Counted from the stretch's first letter, positions 50,528-59,107 are shown. The stretch: 64,000 nt of DNA from Sorangium sp051521495 (GCF_051521495.1 NZ_CP150355.1:11160001-11224000), one strand, 5' to 3'. The notes: generated from the letters alone by a model not told the origin. Made by a program: numbers and translations.

Positions 50528-52239
50528 TGGTCCACCTCTTCCACGGCCCGATACCTGAAGGTCTTCGTCTGCGTGAGCGCGACGAGCAGCTCCTTGATGT
50601 TGTACCCGGACGCGCCGAGCTTCGCGTCGAGATCGGCGATCGTGCACGCGTCCTCGCGCGAGAGCTGGCGCGCATTGCCGTAACGGTACCAGTTCGTCAG
50701 ATAACACCGCTGCGCCACGGGGCTCTCCGCGAGCTGCGTCGCGAGATCCACGGCGCCGTCGAAGCGCATCTCGCTCTCCCCGACGGTGATCGTGCCGGTC
50801 GCGTCGATCGGCTCACCGTCCTCGTCGGCGCGGTAGCGCCCGACCGCGTCGAAGTGCTCCAGCGCGAAGCCCGGCGGGTTGATGATGCCGTGGCACGCAT
50901 TGCACGACTCCGGCGACGTGTGCACCTCCACCTGGTCGCGCGTCGTCTTGATCTCGCCCTGCATGGGCGGCAGCGTCGTGTTGATGTTCGGCGGCGGGTC
51001 CGGGAGGTCGGCGCAGAGGATCTGCCGCTGGATGAACACGCCGCGGTGGATCGGCGAGCTCTTGTTGAAGAACGCGTGCGAGCTCAGGAAGCCGGCCTGC
51101 GTGAGGAGCCCCGCCCGCACGGCCGGGTCGAGCGGCGTCTCGACGAGCTCGCTCGTGAACGACCCCTCCACGCCGTAGATCGGGGCGAGCCTGTCGTTCA
51201 CGAAGCCGACGGGCGCCGTCATCAGCGTCCGGAAGTCGCCCTCCATCTCGAGGACGACGTGCCGGATGAACTGCTTCGTCTCGGCCATCATGGCCGAGGA
51301 AACGCTCGCGTCGAAGTCCTCGTAGAGCGCAGGATCCTTCGAGAGATCCGCGTAGCGGCTCATGTGGAGCCACTGGGCGTGGAAGTCGTCCAGGGCGCTC
51401 ACGGCCTTGGGGTCGTCGAGCATGCGCCGCGCCTCGACCTCGATGCCCTCGGGCGTGCCCAGCGCGCCGCCCTCCGCCGCTTCGAGGAGCGCGTCGTCAG
51501 GCAGGCTGTTCCAGAGCAGGTACGAGAGCCTCGTCGCGACCTCGTAGCCGTCGAGCGGGATGATCCCCTCGCCGTCGAGCTCCTCGCTGAGCTCGATGCG
51601 ATAGAGGAAGTGGGGCGACTGGAGCATCGCCTCGAGGACGTGGCGCACGCCCTGCTCGAACGGCGTGCCCGCGTCGTAGAGGCCATTGCCGCGGGCGTAG
51701 GCGGCGGCGTACGCCTCCTCCTGGTCCGCCGAGAGCGGCCTCCTGTAAACGCGCTTGCCGAGCTCCCGGATGAGCTGCCGGGCGCACGCGGCGCCATCGC
51801 CCTCCGGCGCGCACGGGAGGATCTTGCCGAGCACGGCCTGATCGACGACCGCGTCGGCCGCGATGGTCTCCGCGGCGCGGCGGTAATCGCGGGCGAGGCG
51901 ATCGGAGACGATGAGCCCCTTGGCGTTGTTGTCGAACCCCTCGAACGCCGGGTCGGCGAGGAACGCCGCCGCGGCCTTCATGTCCTTGCCGAAGAGGTCC
52001 CGGATGCTGTTGTCGTACTGCGCGTGCGTCAGCCGCGTCAGCCGCGGGGTCGGGCCGGGCGCGGTGACGCCGGGAGCGCACTGCGCGCTGGGGTCGGGTC
52101 CGGGGCCGGGACCGGAACCGGAACCGGGACCGGGGCCGTCGCCCGGATCCGATCCGCCATCTCCTGACGTTCCCGAGCACGCGACCGCGCTGGAGAGCGC
52201 GATGGCCGCGAGCAGCATCCTCGGGGTGCTTCGATTCAC
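50524..52239 (-). CDS. DUF1592/DUF1588/DUF1585-type cytochrome lipoprotein (second pair)
   Basis: The 571-residue product has a lipobox (AIALSSAVACSG), a Gly/Pro/Ser linker, then the same domain order as the copy at 4698-6452: PRLTRLTHAQYDNSIRDLFG (DUF1587-like), DUF1595/DUF1592 (FLYRIELSEELDGEG, LSYLLWNSLPDDALLEA), DUF1588 with a haem-type CNACHGIINPPGF and DUF1585 (GASGYNIKELLVALTQTKTF). The start is a GTG at 52239 with GGGAG seven bases upstream; an ATG 69 codons earlier would encode the 9-base repeat as an Asp-Glu-Thr run and is rejected. It overlaps the DUF1552 start by four bases. Confidence 0.9.
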   Translation of the reverse strand: MNRSTPRMLLAAIALSSAVACSGTSGDGGSDPGDGPGPGSGSGPGPGPDPSAQCAPGVTAPGPTPRLTRLTHAQYDNSIRDLFGKDMKAAAAFLADPAFEGFDNNAKGLIVSDRLARDYRRAAETIAADAVVDQAVLGKILPCAPEGDGAACARQLIRELGKRVYRRPLSADQEEAYAAAYARGNGLYDAGTPFEQGVRHVLEAMLQSPHFLYRIELSEELDGEGIIPLDGYEVATRLSYLLWNSLPDDALLEAAEGGALGTPEGIEVEARRMLDDPKAVSALDDFHAQWLHMSRYADLSKDPALYEDFDASVSSAMMAETKQFIRHVVLEMEGDFRTLMTAPVGFVNDRLAPIYGVEGSFTSELVETPLDPAVRAGLLTQAGFLSSHAFFNKSSPIHRGVFIQRQILCADLPDPPPNINTTLPPMQGEIKTTRDQVEVHTSPESCNACHGIINPPGFALEHFDAVGRYRADEDGEPIDATGTITVGESEMRFDGAVDLATQLAESPVAQRCYLTNWYRYGNARQLSREDACTIADLDAKLGASGYNIKELLVALTQTKTFRYRAVEEVDQ

Positions 52240-52581
52240 GGGCAGCTCCCTTCGTGAAGGAGGTCGAAGAAAGAAGAATCTACGAGCGCTCCATCGAAGA
52301 GGGTATCGGGGCCACAGGCCCAGCGTCAATGCGAGGCGAGCGAGGCGACAGTGGAGCGGTTCGGTTTCGTCGGTTTCGTCGGTTTCGTCGGTTTCGTCGG
52401 TTTCGTCGGTTCCGTCCGTTCCGCCCGATGCGCCGGAGCTGTTCACCGCAATCGGCGCATCGCGGCGATGACGCGCCGAGCCTGGCGAGGCGCCCGGGTG
52501 GGTCCAGGGAGGCGTCTTATCTACGATTCAGGAGATAGCGCCTGACGGCGCACGCCGGGAGCCCTGGTCTTTCCTGGTCGT
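52240..52581. other. Intergenic region with 9-base tandem repeat
   Basis: This 342-base gap should hold the promoter of the DUF1592-DUF1552-reductase genes. The repeat at 52362-52415 lies about 125 bases upstream of the DUF1592 start. No coding signal on either strand was accepted. Confidence 0.45.
52362..52415. repeat. 9-base tandem repeat (CGGTTTCGT, five perfect copies plus one variant)
   Basis: Five exact units of CGGTTTCGT run from 52362 to 52406, followed by CGGTTCCGT. Copy-number change could alter the spacing of upstream regulatory sites of the DUF1592 gene. It is not in a coding sequence. Confidence 0.85.
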
Positions 52582-53406
52582 TCAAGGCTTCGGGGGCATC
52601 TGCGGCTGACACCTGCCCGACGAGCAGACCGCCGTCATCCCGTCCGGATACACGGGCGCGCACGGAGGGCACGCGCCCATGTCGGCGGGACAGGCCAGCG
52701 CATTGAGGTCCGCGCTCTGGTTGAGGGCGACGATGCCTGTCCCGTCGCACCCCTCGCAGCAGCCGAGGCCGTCGCGCAGGACGCAGTCCGAGTCGACCGC
52801 GCACTCTGTCAGCGGCGACTCGCGCACGTCGAGGACGACGCAGCGCCCAGCCTCGCACGTGGCGGTGAAGTAGTGAGCGGTGCGCTCCGCCTCGGTGACG
52901 TCCTGGCACGGCCCGCACACGGCGCCTCCGCACCCGTAGACGGCCTCGAAGAGATCCGCCGAGGCGCGGTTGATGGCCCTGAATGCGTCGGCATCAGCAG
53001 GGTCACAGCCGCCACAGCAGCCCGGCGCCACCCGGATGCAATCGCTCGGCGACGCGCAGGCGCCCATGTCGGGAAGCCCGCCCCGACAGCCCTCCTGGCA
53101 CGCCTCGAGGGAATCGAAGCGGTTCTCATTGCCCTCGCAGCCGCCGTAGGTGAACTGTCTGCACGCGCCGGCGGCCGGGTCGTACCAGTATCGCGGAAAC
53201 GCCGCGTCACACGGGCCGGGGTCCGCCGGCAGCAAGCACCGGGCGGGCAATCCCCCGCCGCCGCCGGCGCCGCCCGTCCCCGCGACGGAGCCGCCTCCGC
53301 CGGGATCCCCGCCTCCGGAGCCTCCATGGTTCACCGTCACGGAGCAGCCCGCGGCGAGCAGAAGGGAGGTAAGCAAGCCAAGACCCAGAGGTAAGCCGCG
53401 GAGCAC
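52582..53406 (-). CDS. Lipoprotein with Kunitz/BPTI protease-inhibitor domain
   Basis: This 274-residue protein has a lipobox (LLLAAGC, Cys21), a Gly-rich linker and a Kunitz domain at 57-107. The six Cys (57, 66, 82, 90, 103, 107) have the exact canonical BPTI spacing of 8, 15, 7, 12 and 3 residues between them, with the typical FTYGGCEGNENRF. The P1 position is Asp67, so it should not be a standard trypsin inhibitor. The rest (108-274) has further Cys pairs, with CCGGCDPADADAF and CCEGCDGTGIVAL as two diverged units. It starts at a GTG. Its target may be a foreign or a self protease. Confidence 0.9.
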   Translation of the reverse strand: MLRGLPLGLGLLTSLLLAAGCSVTVNHGGSGGGDPGGGGSVAGTGGAGGGGGLPARCLLPADPGPCDAAFPRYWYDPAAGACRQFTYGGCEGNENRFDSLEACQEGCRGGLPDMGACASPSDCIRVAPGCCGGCDPADADAFRAINRASADLFEAVYGCGGAVCGPCQDVTEAERTAHYFTATCEAGRCVVLDVRESPLTECAVDSDCVLRDGLGCCEGCDGTGIVALNQSADLNALACPADMGACPPCAPVYPDGMTAVCSSGRCQPQMPPKP

Positions 53407-53576
53407 ACCAGAGCAATTGCAACCGGTGTGCCCACGACGTCCGGTCGATCGGCCCGCAAATCGCGACCCGAACCGAGGGCGGCTGGGCCGTCATGTGCCA
53501 GGCACGGCGGGTCACCCTGACGACGTCGTCGAGGCGCGCCTGCCGCCGTGCGCTCCGGAGCGCGAAGAAGAGGCCG

Positions 53577-55259
53577 CTAGAACGGCGGCAGCTGCTCCCG
53601 GAAGAACGCGTTGTACTTGGGGTCGTTGTACCGCTCGTACTCGATCGCGAAAGGCGTGAGCTGACTCACGCCGCCCTTGTAACGGATGGTGAGGGCCATC
53701 GGCGTGACCTCGCGGTAGTTGCTCGTCGGCGGCAGGTCGTCGTTGGTCTTCCCGCCCGCGGAGAACAGGGTGAGGAGCGTGCCGTCGGGGTCGTCGTGCA
53801 CGACGCGGAACCCCTCCGGGATGCGCTCGTGGCCGCGGATCAGCGTGGTGCAGCCGAGCTTCTGCATGAAGCTCTTGAACTGCCGCTTGCCGAAGGGGAA
53901 GCGGGCCGTGGACTTCTGGAGCTCCGCGGGGATCGCGTCGACCTCGCTGGGGTCGCTCCAGAGCATCTGGAAGCGGATCTCGGGGTCGTTGAGCGAGGAC
54001 ACCGACGTCCACCGTTCGGCGAGGGTCTCGTCGCGGGGGATCCCCGCGTGGACGAAGAGGATCCGATCGAAGACCAGCATGTTGGGGAGCGCCTCGAAGA
54101 GGCGCATGTAGGCGGCGAACACCTCGTTCGGGGCGATGGCCGCGAGCGAGCTCATCGCCTCGGAGGGCCGCACGGGCGCGAGGACGCGGCCGTTCAGCTC
54201 GACGTAGTACTCGTGATTGCCGCGCAGCACGAAGACGCTGTCGGGCGCGGCGAGGAAGAGCTGCATCACCGTGCGCAGGATGCCGTTGTAGCTGAACTTG
54301 CCGCGATCGATGTAGTCGCCCAGGAACACCAGCATCATCCGCGGGTTGTTTGCGGGGTCGTCTCGGTGGGCCTGCACCTTGGCGAAGAAGTCGGCCTGCA
54401 TCAGCGCGCCCTTGAGGCACGAGTAGCAGCCGTGCAGATCGCCGACGACCAGGAGCTCGACGTCCTCCGCGGGATCGGGCGAGGCGACGTAGACGTGGCC
54501 GTCGAGGAAGGGCGCCTGCCCGGCGAAGCCGGCGAGATCCGCCGCGCCGTCGAGCCGGCCCGCGCCGCGCGCGCGCTGCTCGTCGAGCTTCGCCTCGAAC
54601 CTGCGCATCAGGTCCAGATCGACCTTGGCCTGCTCCGCGAACGTGGCCGGATCGCTGGCGTAGTCCCACTCGAACGCCTTGAAGAACGGGTGATCGACCT
54701 CGCGCGCCTGCTTGCGCGTGGCCGGATCGATCACCACCGCGCCCTGCTCGATCGTCTCGATGTCCACGTCGTCGATCTCGATCGGGGCCGCCGACAGGAG
54801 CGACGAGAGCTCGTCGCGGAACCGCTGCTCGTTCGGGTGGACAACGCCGTCGGCGAGCATGAGCTCGTCGACGGTCGCGAGCAGCGCCTTCCGGTTGTCG
54901 TCGTCGAAGCCGTCGAGCAGCTCGAAGCAGCGGAGCTTGATCTTGGCGAGGACGAAGTCCTTCGGGTCCTCTCCTTCGGCGACGCTCTCGGTGAAATGGC
55001 TCTGGATCTGGTGGTCGATCTCGGAGAACACCTCGTGGAAGTGGCTGGTCCACCGGGCGATGATGTCCTGTTTCGCCTGGGCCTCGACGCCGAGGGCGTC
55101 GCGCGCGCGCTGCTGCACGAGCTCGTGGATGTAGCCGCGGATGAAGGACTTCTCGGTCGGATCGAGCTCGCCGTCGATGTACCCGAACCCCGTGAGGTAA
55201 TAGATGATGGCGTGCATCTGCTGCTCTGCGACGCGTGGATCCGGGCTGAACGACATCAT
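53577..55259 (-). CDS. PPP-family protein phosphatase with N-terminal TerB-like region
   Basis: This 560-residue protein carries PPP phosphatase motifs GDLHG (about 273-277), GDYIDRG (about 314-320) and RGNHE (about 346-350), then VHAGIP and IRGHERIPEG, so the metal site is complete. It should dephosphorylate Ser/Thr (or related) phosphoesters. The first 230 residues are helical: FGYIDGELDPTEKSFIRGYI, and FTESVAEGEDPKDFVLAKIK followed by VDELMLADGVVHPNEQRF, which resembles TerB-like repeats. The C-terminus ends YNDPKYNAFFREQLPPF. There is neither signal nor membrane segment. The start at 55259 follows GAGGAGAG. Given the many kinases in such genomes it is a plausible counter-enzyme. Confidence 0.9.
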   Translation of the reverse strand: MMSFSPDPRVAEQQMHAIIYYLTGFGYIDGELDPTEKSFIRGYIHELVQQRARDALGVEAQAKQDIIARWTSHFHEVFSEIDHQIQSHFTESVAEGEDPKDFVLAKIKLRCFELLDGFDDDNRKALLATVDELMLADGVVHPNEQRFRDELSSLLSAAPIEIDDVDIETIEQGAVVIDPATRKQAREVDHPFFKAFEWDYASDPATFAEQAKVDLDLMRRFEAKLDEQRARGAGRLDGAADLAGFAGQAPFLDGHVYVASPDPAEDVELLVVGDLHGCYSCLKGALMQADFFAKVQAHRDDPANNPRMMLVFLGDYIDRGKFSYNGILRTVMQLFLAAPDSVFVLRGNHEYYVELNGRVLAPVRPSEAMSSLAAIAPNEVFAAYMRLFEALPNMLVFDRILFVHAGIPRDETLAERWTSVSSLNDPEIRFQMLWSDPSEVDAIPAELQKSTARFPFGKRQFKSFMQKLGCTTLIRGHERIPEGFRVVHDDPDGTLLTLFSAGGKTNDDLPPTSNYREVTPMALTIRYKGGVSQLTPFAIEYERYNDPKYNAFFREQLPPF

Positions 55260-55310
55260 CAGGCAGCTCTCCTCTCGCGATGGTGCCCCAGGGTAGCGCA
55301 AGACGGGCGC

Positions 55311-55530
55311 GCGGCGGCGGCGAGCGCGCCTCACGGCTGCAACGGCGCACGCGCCTCACAGCCGCAGCGGCGAGCGCGCCTCACGGCTGCAACGGCGCGC
55401 CCCCTCACAGCCGCGGCGGCGCGCGCCTCACAGCCGCGGCGGTGCGCCCCTCACTGCCGCGGCGGTGCGCCCCTCACAGCCGCGGCGGTGCGCCCCTCAC
55501 AGCCACGGCGGCGCGCGCGCCTCACGGCCG
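55311..55530. repeat. Tandem repeat of about 23 bases, reaching into the end of the next gene
   Basis: Units like GCGGCGGTGCGCCCCTCAC plus AGCC repeat roughly nine to ten times, with the best-conserved copies at about 55436-55505 and more diverged ones (AACGGCGCACGCGCCTCACA) to the left. The last unit supplies the stop and final codons of the gene ending at 55522. It separates the phosphatase gene start from that gene. Confidence 0.8.
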
Positions 55531-56754
55531 CGCGGGCGGGCCTGCGCGGCCGACGAAGGCGCGGATCCGCGCGCGGTCGGCGTCGGACAGCGCGTGTCCC
55601 GGGGGCGGCATCGTCCGCTCGTCGACGACCCGGCGCGCGATGGCCTCGCGGAGCGACACCCACGCCGCGGGCGTGGAGAGGTCGACGCCGCCCTCGCCGC
55701 GCGGGCGGTGGCAGCGCGCGCACGCGCGGGCGAACACGGGCGCGATCTCGCCCCAGCCAGGCCCGTCGCCCTCCTCCGCGGCGAAGCGCCGGAGGGCGCC
55801 CGACGCGAGCAGCCAGACGTCGCCGCTCGGCGAACCGACGAGCGTGCCGCCCTGCGGCAGGCGCGCGCCGCGGGTCTCGCGCGCGCCGGCCTGCTCGAGC
55901 ACGCCGAGCTCGTCGCCGTCGACGAACCACGCGCGGTCGCCGGAGACGGCGAGCCCGTGGAGCGCGGCGCGCGCCCGGATCCGGAGGCGCAGGACGCCGG
56001 CGCCGTCCTCCGCGTAGAGCGCCGCGGGCGTCGCCGCGAGCAGCGCGCCCGCGCCCGTCAGCGCGAGGAGCGGCGCGGCGTCGTCCGCCGGGAGCGGGTA
56101 CGATCGCAGCGCCCTCGCGGCGACGTCGAGGGCGCGGAGCCCGTCGCCGCCCGGCGCGAAGGCCACGCGCCCGGCGCCCGCCGCGAACGTCGCGAGCGGG
56201 CCCGTCGCGTAGCGCGTGACGGTCTCGCCGTCCGCCACCGCGATCTCGCCGTCGAGCGCGAAGGCGGCGCCGTCCCCGCCGAGGCCGAGCGCGGACCGGA
56301 CCGCGGCGCGCTCGAGGCCGTAGCGGTCGGAGACGACCTCGAAGGCCCCCTGCCCCGGCAACCGGAGCAGCCGCCCCTCGGCGTCGACGCCGACGATCCA
56401 CGTGCCGTAGCCGTCGGGCGCGGGCAGGGCCGCGGCGCTCACCCAGCGGTGGGGCGCGCGCTCCACCCTGGCGAGGGCGCCGTTCACGAAGACGGCCGCG
56501 GCGCCGTCGTGGAACACCACGACGCGGCGTCCGTCGTCGGCGACCGCGCGCACCGGCCCGAGCTCCCTCGGGGATGGCCACGCGACCTGGCGCACGACGA
56601 GCGGCGGGAGCGGCGCCGCGGCCTGCGCCGCGCAGCCGGCGAGCGAGAGCGCGAGCGTGGACGACGAGAGCGCGAGCGTGGACGACGAGAGCGCGAGCGC
56701 GGACGACGAGAGCGCGAGCGCGGCGGCGGACGCCGCTCGGCGGAGGAGCGTCAC
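55522..56754 (-). CDS. Lipoprotein with propeller-like domain and C-terminal cytochrome c motif
   Basis: This 410-residue protein starts at a GTG that overlaps the DUF1501 stop by four bases. Its signal peptide is unusual: ALALSSS(A/T) repeated four times before the lipobox LAGC. A propeller-like domain spans about 55-320 (GYGTWIVGVDAEGRLLRLPG, GRVAFAPGGDGLRALDVA, GDRAWFVDGDELGVLE, GSPSGDVWLLASGALR). A cytochrome c-like end has CARCHRPRGEGGVDLS and TMPPPGHALSDADR, where Met is the likely distal ligand. It probably transfers electrons for, or scaffolds, the DUF1501 protein. Its last codons lie in a tandem repeat. Confidence 0.83.
   Translation of the reverse strand: MTLLRRAASAAALALSSSALALSSSTLALSSSTLALSLAGCAAQAAAPLPPLVVRQVAWPSPRELGPVRAVADDGRRVVVFHDGAAAVFVNGALARVERAPHRWVSAAALPAPDGYGTWIVGVDAEGRLLRLPGQGAFEVVSDRYGLERAAVRSALGLGGDGAAFALDGEIAVADGETVTRYATGPLATFAAGAGRVAFAPGGDGLRALDVAARALRSYPLPADDAAPLLALTGAGALLAATPAALYAEDGAGVLRLRIRARAALHGLAVSGDRAWFVDGDELGVLEQAGARETRGARLPQGGTLVGSPSGDVWLLASGALRRFAAEEGDGPGWGEIAPVFARACARCHRPRGEGGVDLSTPAAWVSLREAIARRVVDERTMPPPGHALSDADRARIRAFVGRAGPPARP
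56645..56722 (-). repeat. 21-base tandem repeat inside a signal peptide coding region
   Basis: Three near-perfect units of GACGACGAGAGCGCGAGCGT plus one base (56660-56680, 56681-56701, 56702-56722) and a 15-base partial unit (56645-56659) encode the hydrophobic repeat ALALSSS in the signal peptide of the propeller-cytochrome. Confidence 0.9.
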
Positions 56755-58142
56755 GGCGACCGGAGCAGCTCGGGCACCACCTCGCCGTCGCGCAGGTGCT
56801 CGCGCGGGGAGATGCCGAAGGCGAACAGGAAGGTGGCGAGCAGGTCCGGCGGTGCGATCGGCCGCGGCCCGCCCTGGAACGCCTTCGCCGGGGCCGGCAG
56901 GAGCTGCTCGGGGTCGGTCTTGCCGAACACGAAGCTCCCGCGGAAGCGGGGGGAGATCACCATCGCGGAGTTGTTGGGGTAGTGGTCGCGGCCCATCGCC
57001 GTGTTGAGCTGGGGCGTGCGGCAGAAGTCGCTCGTCACGAGGAGGTGGGTGTGATCCGAGAGCTTCTTGCCGGCCCGGATCGGGTGCGGGGTCTTGTCGA
57101 GCGAGCGGAGGAGGGCGGCGATCAGGTCGAAGAGCTCCTGCTGGGTGGCCGCGTGCTGGCGGTAGTTGCTCGTGTGCGTGTCGAAGCCGCTGCTCGTGAA
57201 GCTCACGCAGCGGACCACGTTCCGCCGCATGGCCTCGATCGCGAACGCGGCGTTGACGGCCGCTTGCCTGGCGAAGCGGGCTGAGTGGTTGAACTCCGGG
57301 TGCGCCTGGATGAGCTTGCCCCTGGAGAACACCTCCTCGAGGCCCGCGCTCAGCATCTTGCCCAGCCCTTCCGCCTGGATGGCGAAGCCGTTCAGGGTGT
57401 CGGTGTGGCTGGATCGCGCGGCGAGGGACCTGGCCTCCTCGGAGAGGAGCGCGGTCACCGCGGCGCGGTCCTCGTCGGTGTCGTAGTGGCGCGCGCGGGA
57501 GAGCGAGCGGCTGAGGGTGCCGATCTCCCCGACCATGAGCGGGACGGCGCGCCGATCGAGGCGGTCGCCGACGAACGCCGAGGGGAACTGGACCGAGACG
57601 ACGGGGAAGGTCTGGCCCGCGCCGAGCTCGCTCCCGCAGATCGCGTCGACGCTGGAGGCCACGGTGCGGCCGCCGCTGAGGTGCCGCCCCGTGGTCGAGA
57701 AGGCCGTCCCGTCGGGGTGGCTCACGGTGTTCATCGCCAGGCCGTTGATGATGCACAGCCGGTCATGCATGTCCGCGAGGGCGCCGATGCCCGGACCGAA
57801 CACGAGGCTCGAGCCCTTGGGCGTGACCGGCGCGAAGCTCTTCGCGCCGCCGGCCGCGGGCGCGTCGACCCAGAGGCGGAGCCCCGCGGTGTCGGTGTTG
57901 TCGGTCGTCGCGGGGCTCACGAGGCCCCTGGCCTCGTTCCGAGGATCGGCCCAGAGCGTCACGTCCCAGCCGCCGGACGCGTGGATGAAGAGGAAGAACT
58001 CGTCCTCCGCGGCCTTGCCCTGCGCGGCGAGCACGCGCGCCGGCAGGCCGAGGACGCCGGCGAGCGCCGCGCCCGCAGCGGCCTCGAGCAGCGCGCGGCG
58101 CGGGAAGGCGAGGCGGCGGGGGCGGGGGTCGTGGCGAGGCAT
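56751..58142 (-). CDS. DUF1501 family exported protein
   Basis: This 463-residue product has a twin-arginine-like signal (PRRALLEAAAGAALAGVLGL) and the DUF1501 fold of the alkaline-phosphatase-like class: EFFLFIHASGGWDVTLWADP, INGLAMNTVSHPDGTAFSTT, SSGFDTHTSNYRQHAATQQE, and LLVTSDFCRTPQLNTAMGRDHYP. DUF1501 proteins are usually coupled with DUF1800 proteins and are predicted metal-dependent hydrolases with unclear substrates. Here the partner is instead the propeller-cytochrome, whose GTG overlaps this stop. No DUF1800 gene is nearby. It lies 12 bases downstream of the small truncated ATPase-like ORF. Confidence 0.9.
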   Translation of the reverse strand: MPRHDPRPRRLAFPRRALLEAAAGAALAGVLGLPARVLAAQGKAAEDEFFLFIHASGGWDVTLWADPRNEARGLVSPATTDNTDTAGLRLWVDAPAAGGAKSFAPVTPKGSSLVFGPGIGALADMHDRLCIINGLAMNTVSHPDGTAFSTTGRHLSGGRTVASSVDAICGSELGAGQTFPVVSVQFPSAFVGDRLDRRAVPLMVGEIGTLSRSLSRARHYDTDEDRAAVTALLSEEARSLAARSSHTDTLNGFAIQAEGLGKMLSAGLEEVFSRGKLIQAHPEFNHSARFARQAAVNAAFAIEAMRRNVVRCVSFTSSGFDTHTSNYRQHAATQQELFDLIAALLRSLDKTPHPIRAGKKLSDHTHLLVTSDFCRTPQLNTAMGRDHYPNNSAMVISPRFRGSFVFGKTDPEQLLPAPAKAFQGGPRPIAPPDLLATFLFAFGISPREHLRDGEVVPELLRSP

Positions 58143-58154
58143 CGGGCGTGCTCC

Positions 58155-58436
58155 TCAGGGGTCGGACAGGCACGGATCTTCCCAGCGATCGCGCTCCACT
58201 CCGAGCGCGGCATCGAGCTCGTCCTTCGACGATGAGCGGCCGGCGTTCTCCTTGCGCCACTCGTCGATGGTGCGACGGGCAGCCAGGAGATTCGCGGTTT
58301 GGCCCTCGTCGCCCGCGGTGACCTTGTAGTCACGGCGGTCGATCAGCCGGCGCAGCCGCTCGATGCGCCGGAGGGGGTCGACCCTGTAGTGCAGGTCGGG
58401 CCTGCACGGGCCGGCGGTGTCGAAGAAGCGCGCCAT
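58155..58436 (-). CDS. Short ORF resembling the N-terminus of an AAA-type ATPase (truncated)
   Basis: This 93-residue frame starts MARFFDTAGPCRPDLHYRVD, then PLRRIERLRRLIDRRDYKVT. I recognise the opening (RFFNTAGPCxPxxHYMxPPxxRL...) from bacterial AAA proteins of about 500 residues in which it directly precedes the P-loop. Here no P-loop follows; the C-terminal half (GDEGQTANLLAARRTIDEWR, then DELDAALGVERDRWEDPC) is unrelated. It is either a decayed ATPase fused to other sequence or a small protein that kept only the N-terminal motif. Codon bias is good throughout. It may be co-transcribed with DUF1501. Confidence 0.55.
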   Translation of the reverse strand: MARFFDTAGPCRPDLHYRVDPLRRIERLRRLIDRRDYKVTAGDEGQTANLLAARRTIDEWRKENAGRSSSKDELDAALGVERDRWEDPCLSDP

Positions 58437-59107
58437 CGCGCCGCCATCCTGCCATGGGAGCCCCGGGAGTCACGCACGACCACGCTCGGGCGGAGGGCGA
58501 AGCGGTCTGCCACAGCGCCGCGACCAGGACAGCAGGCTGGCGAGCCCGACGGTGCGCTGGCAGCTGCCATGGCCAGACAGCGGTGCGCTTGACGTGCTTG
58601 CGCGGAACGAATCGCATGTCGTGGACACGGCGTTCGCCGAGTACACCCGCTGGACGCGGTCGTGGCACGCCGCCCACCCGCCGCCGGCCTGGCTCACGAT
58701 CAGAGACGGGCTGACCCCCGACACGCTGGCCTTCTACCAAGGAGGCCATCCTGCTCCCCCAGGGGTTCATCGGCCATGTCCATGGCCCTATGCACGAGCC
58801 GCAGGCGGTCATCGATCGACAGGCGCGGGAACCAGCAGGCTCGACCTTGCGGACGCCACGTTTCTAGGATGCCTAGCCCCGCGAGCGCGATGGGCGACGC
58901 TTCCGCTGATCGGAGAGCGCAAGCGCCGCGCTCCTCTCGATGGCCGCTGCCGGGGCGGCGGCGGCCCGCGCCCGAAGTCGCGCTGGGCAAGCTCCGAAGG
59001 ATCCGGATAGCATGTGGCGTATGCGACCGCTCGCATCGCCGGATGACCCTCGCCTCGGCCATCCGTCCGGCGCTGCGAGAGGGGCCGCCCGCCTCGAGGC
59101 GCCGTCG
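58437..59107. other. Intergenic region with a coding remnant
   Basis: On the plus strand about 58600-58746 a run reading RNESHVVDTAFAEYTRWTRS, then WHAAHPPPAWLTIRDGLTPD has very regular G/C third positions but no start and no nearby stop. I treat it as a gene fragment of unknown origin. The remainder should carry the promoter of the Ser/Thr kinase. Confidence 0.35.

Noticed and set aside
43017..55530. Short regular repeats (43017-43109, 52362-52415, 55311-55530) as CRISPR arrays
   Set aside because: The units are directly adjacent with no unique spacers, two lie in or reach coding sequence, and no cas gene is present.
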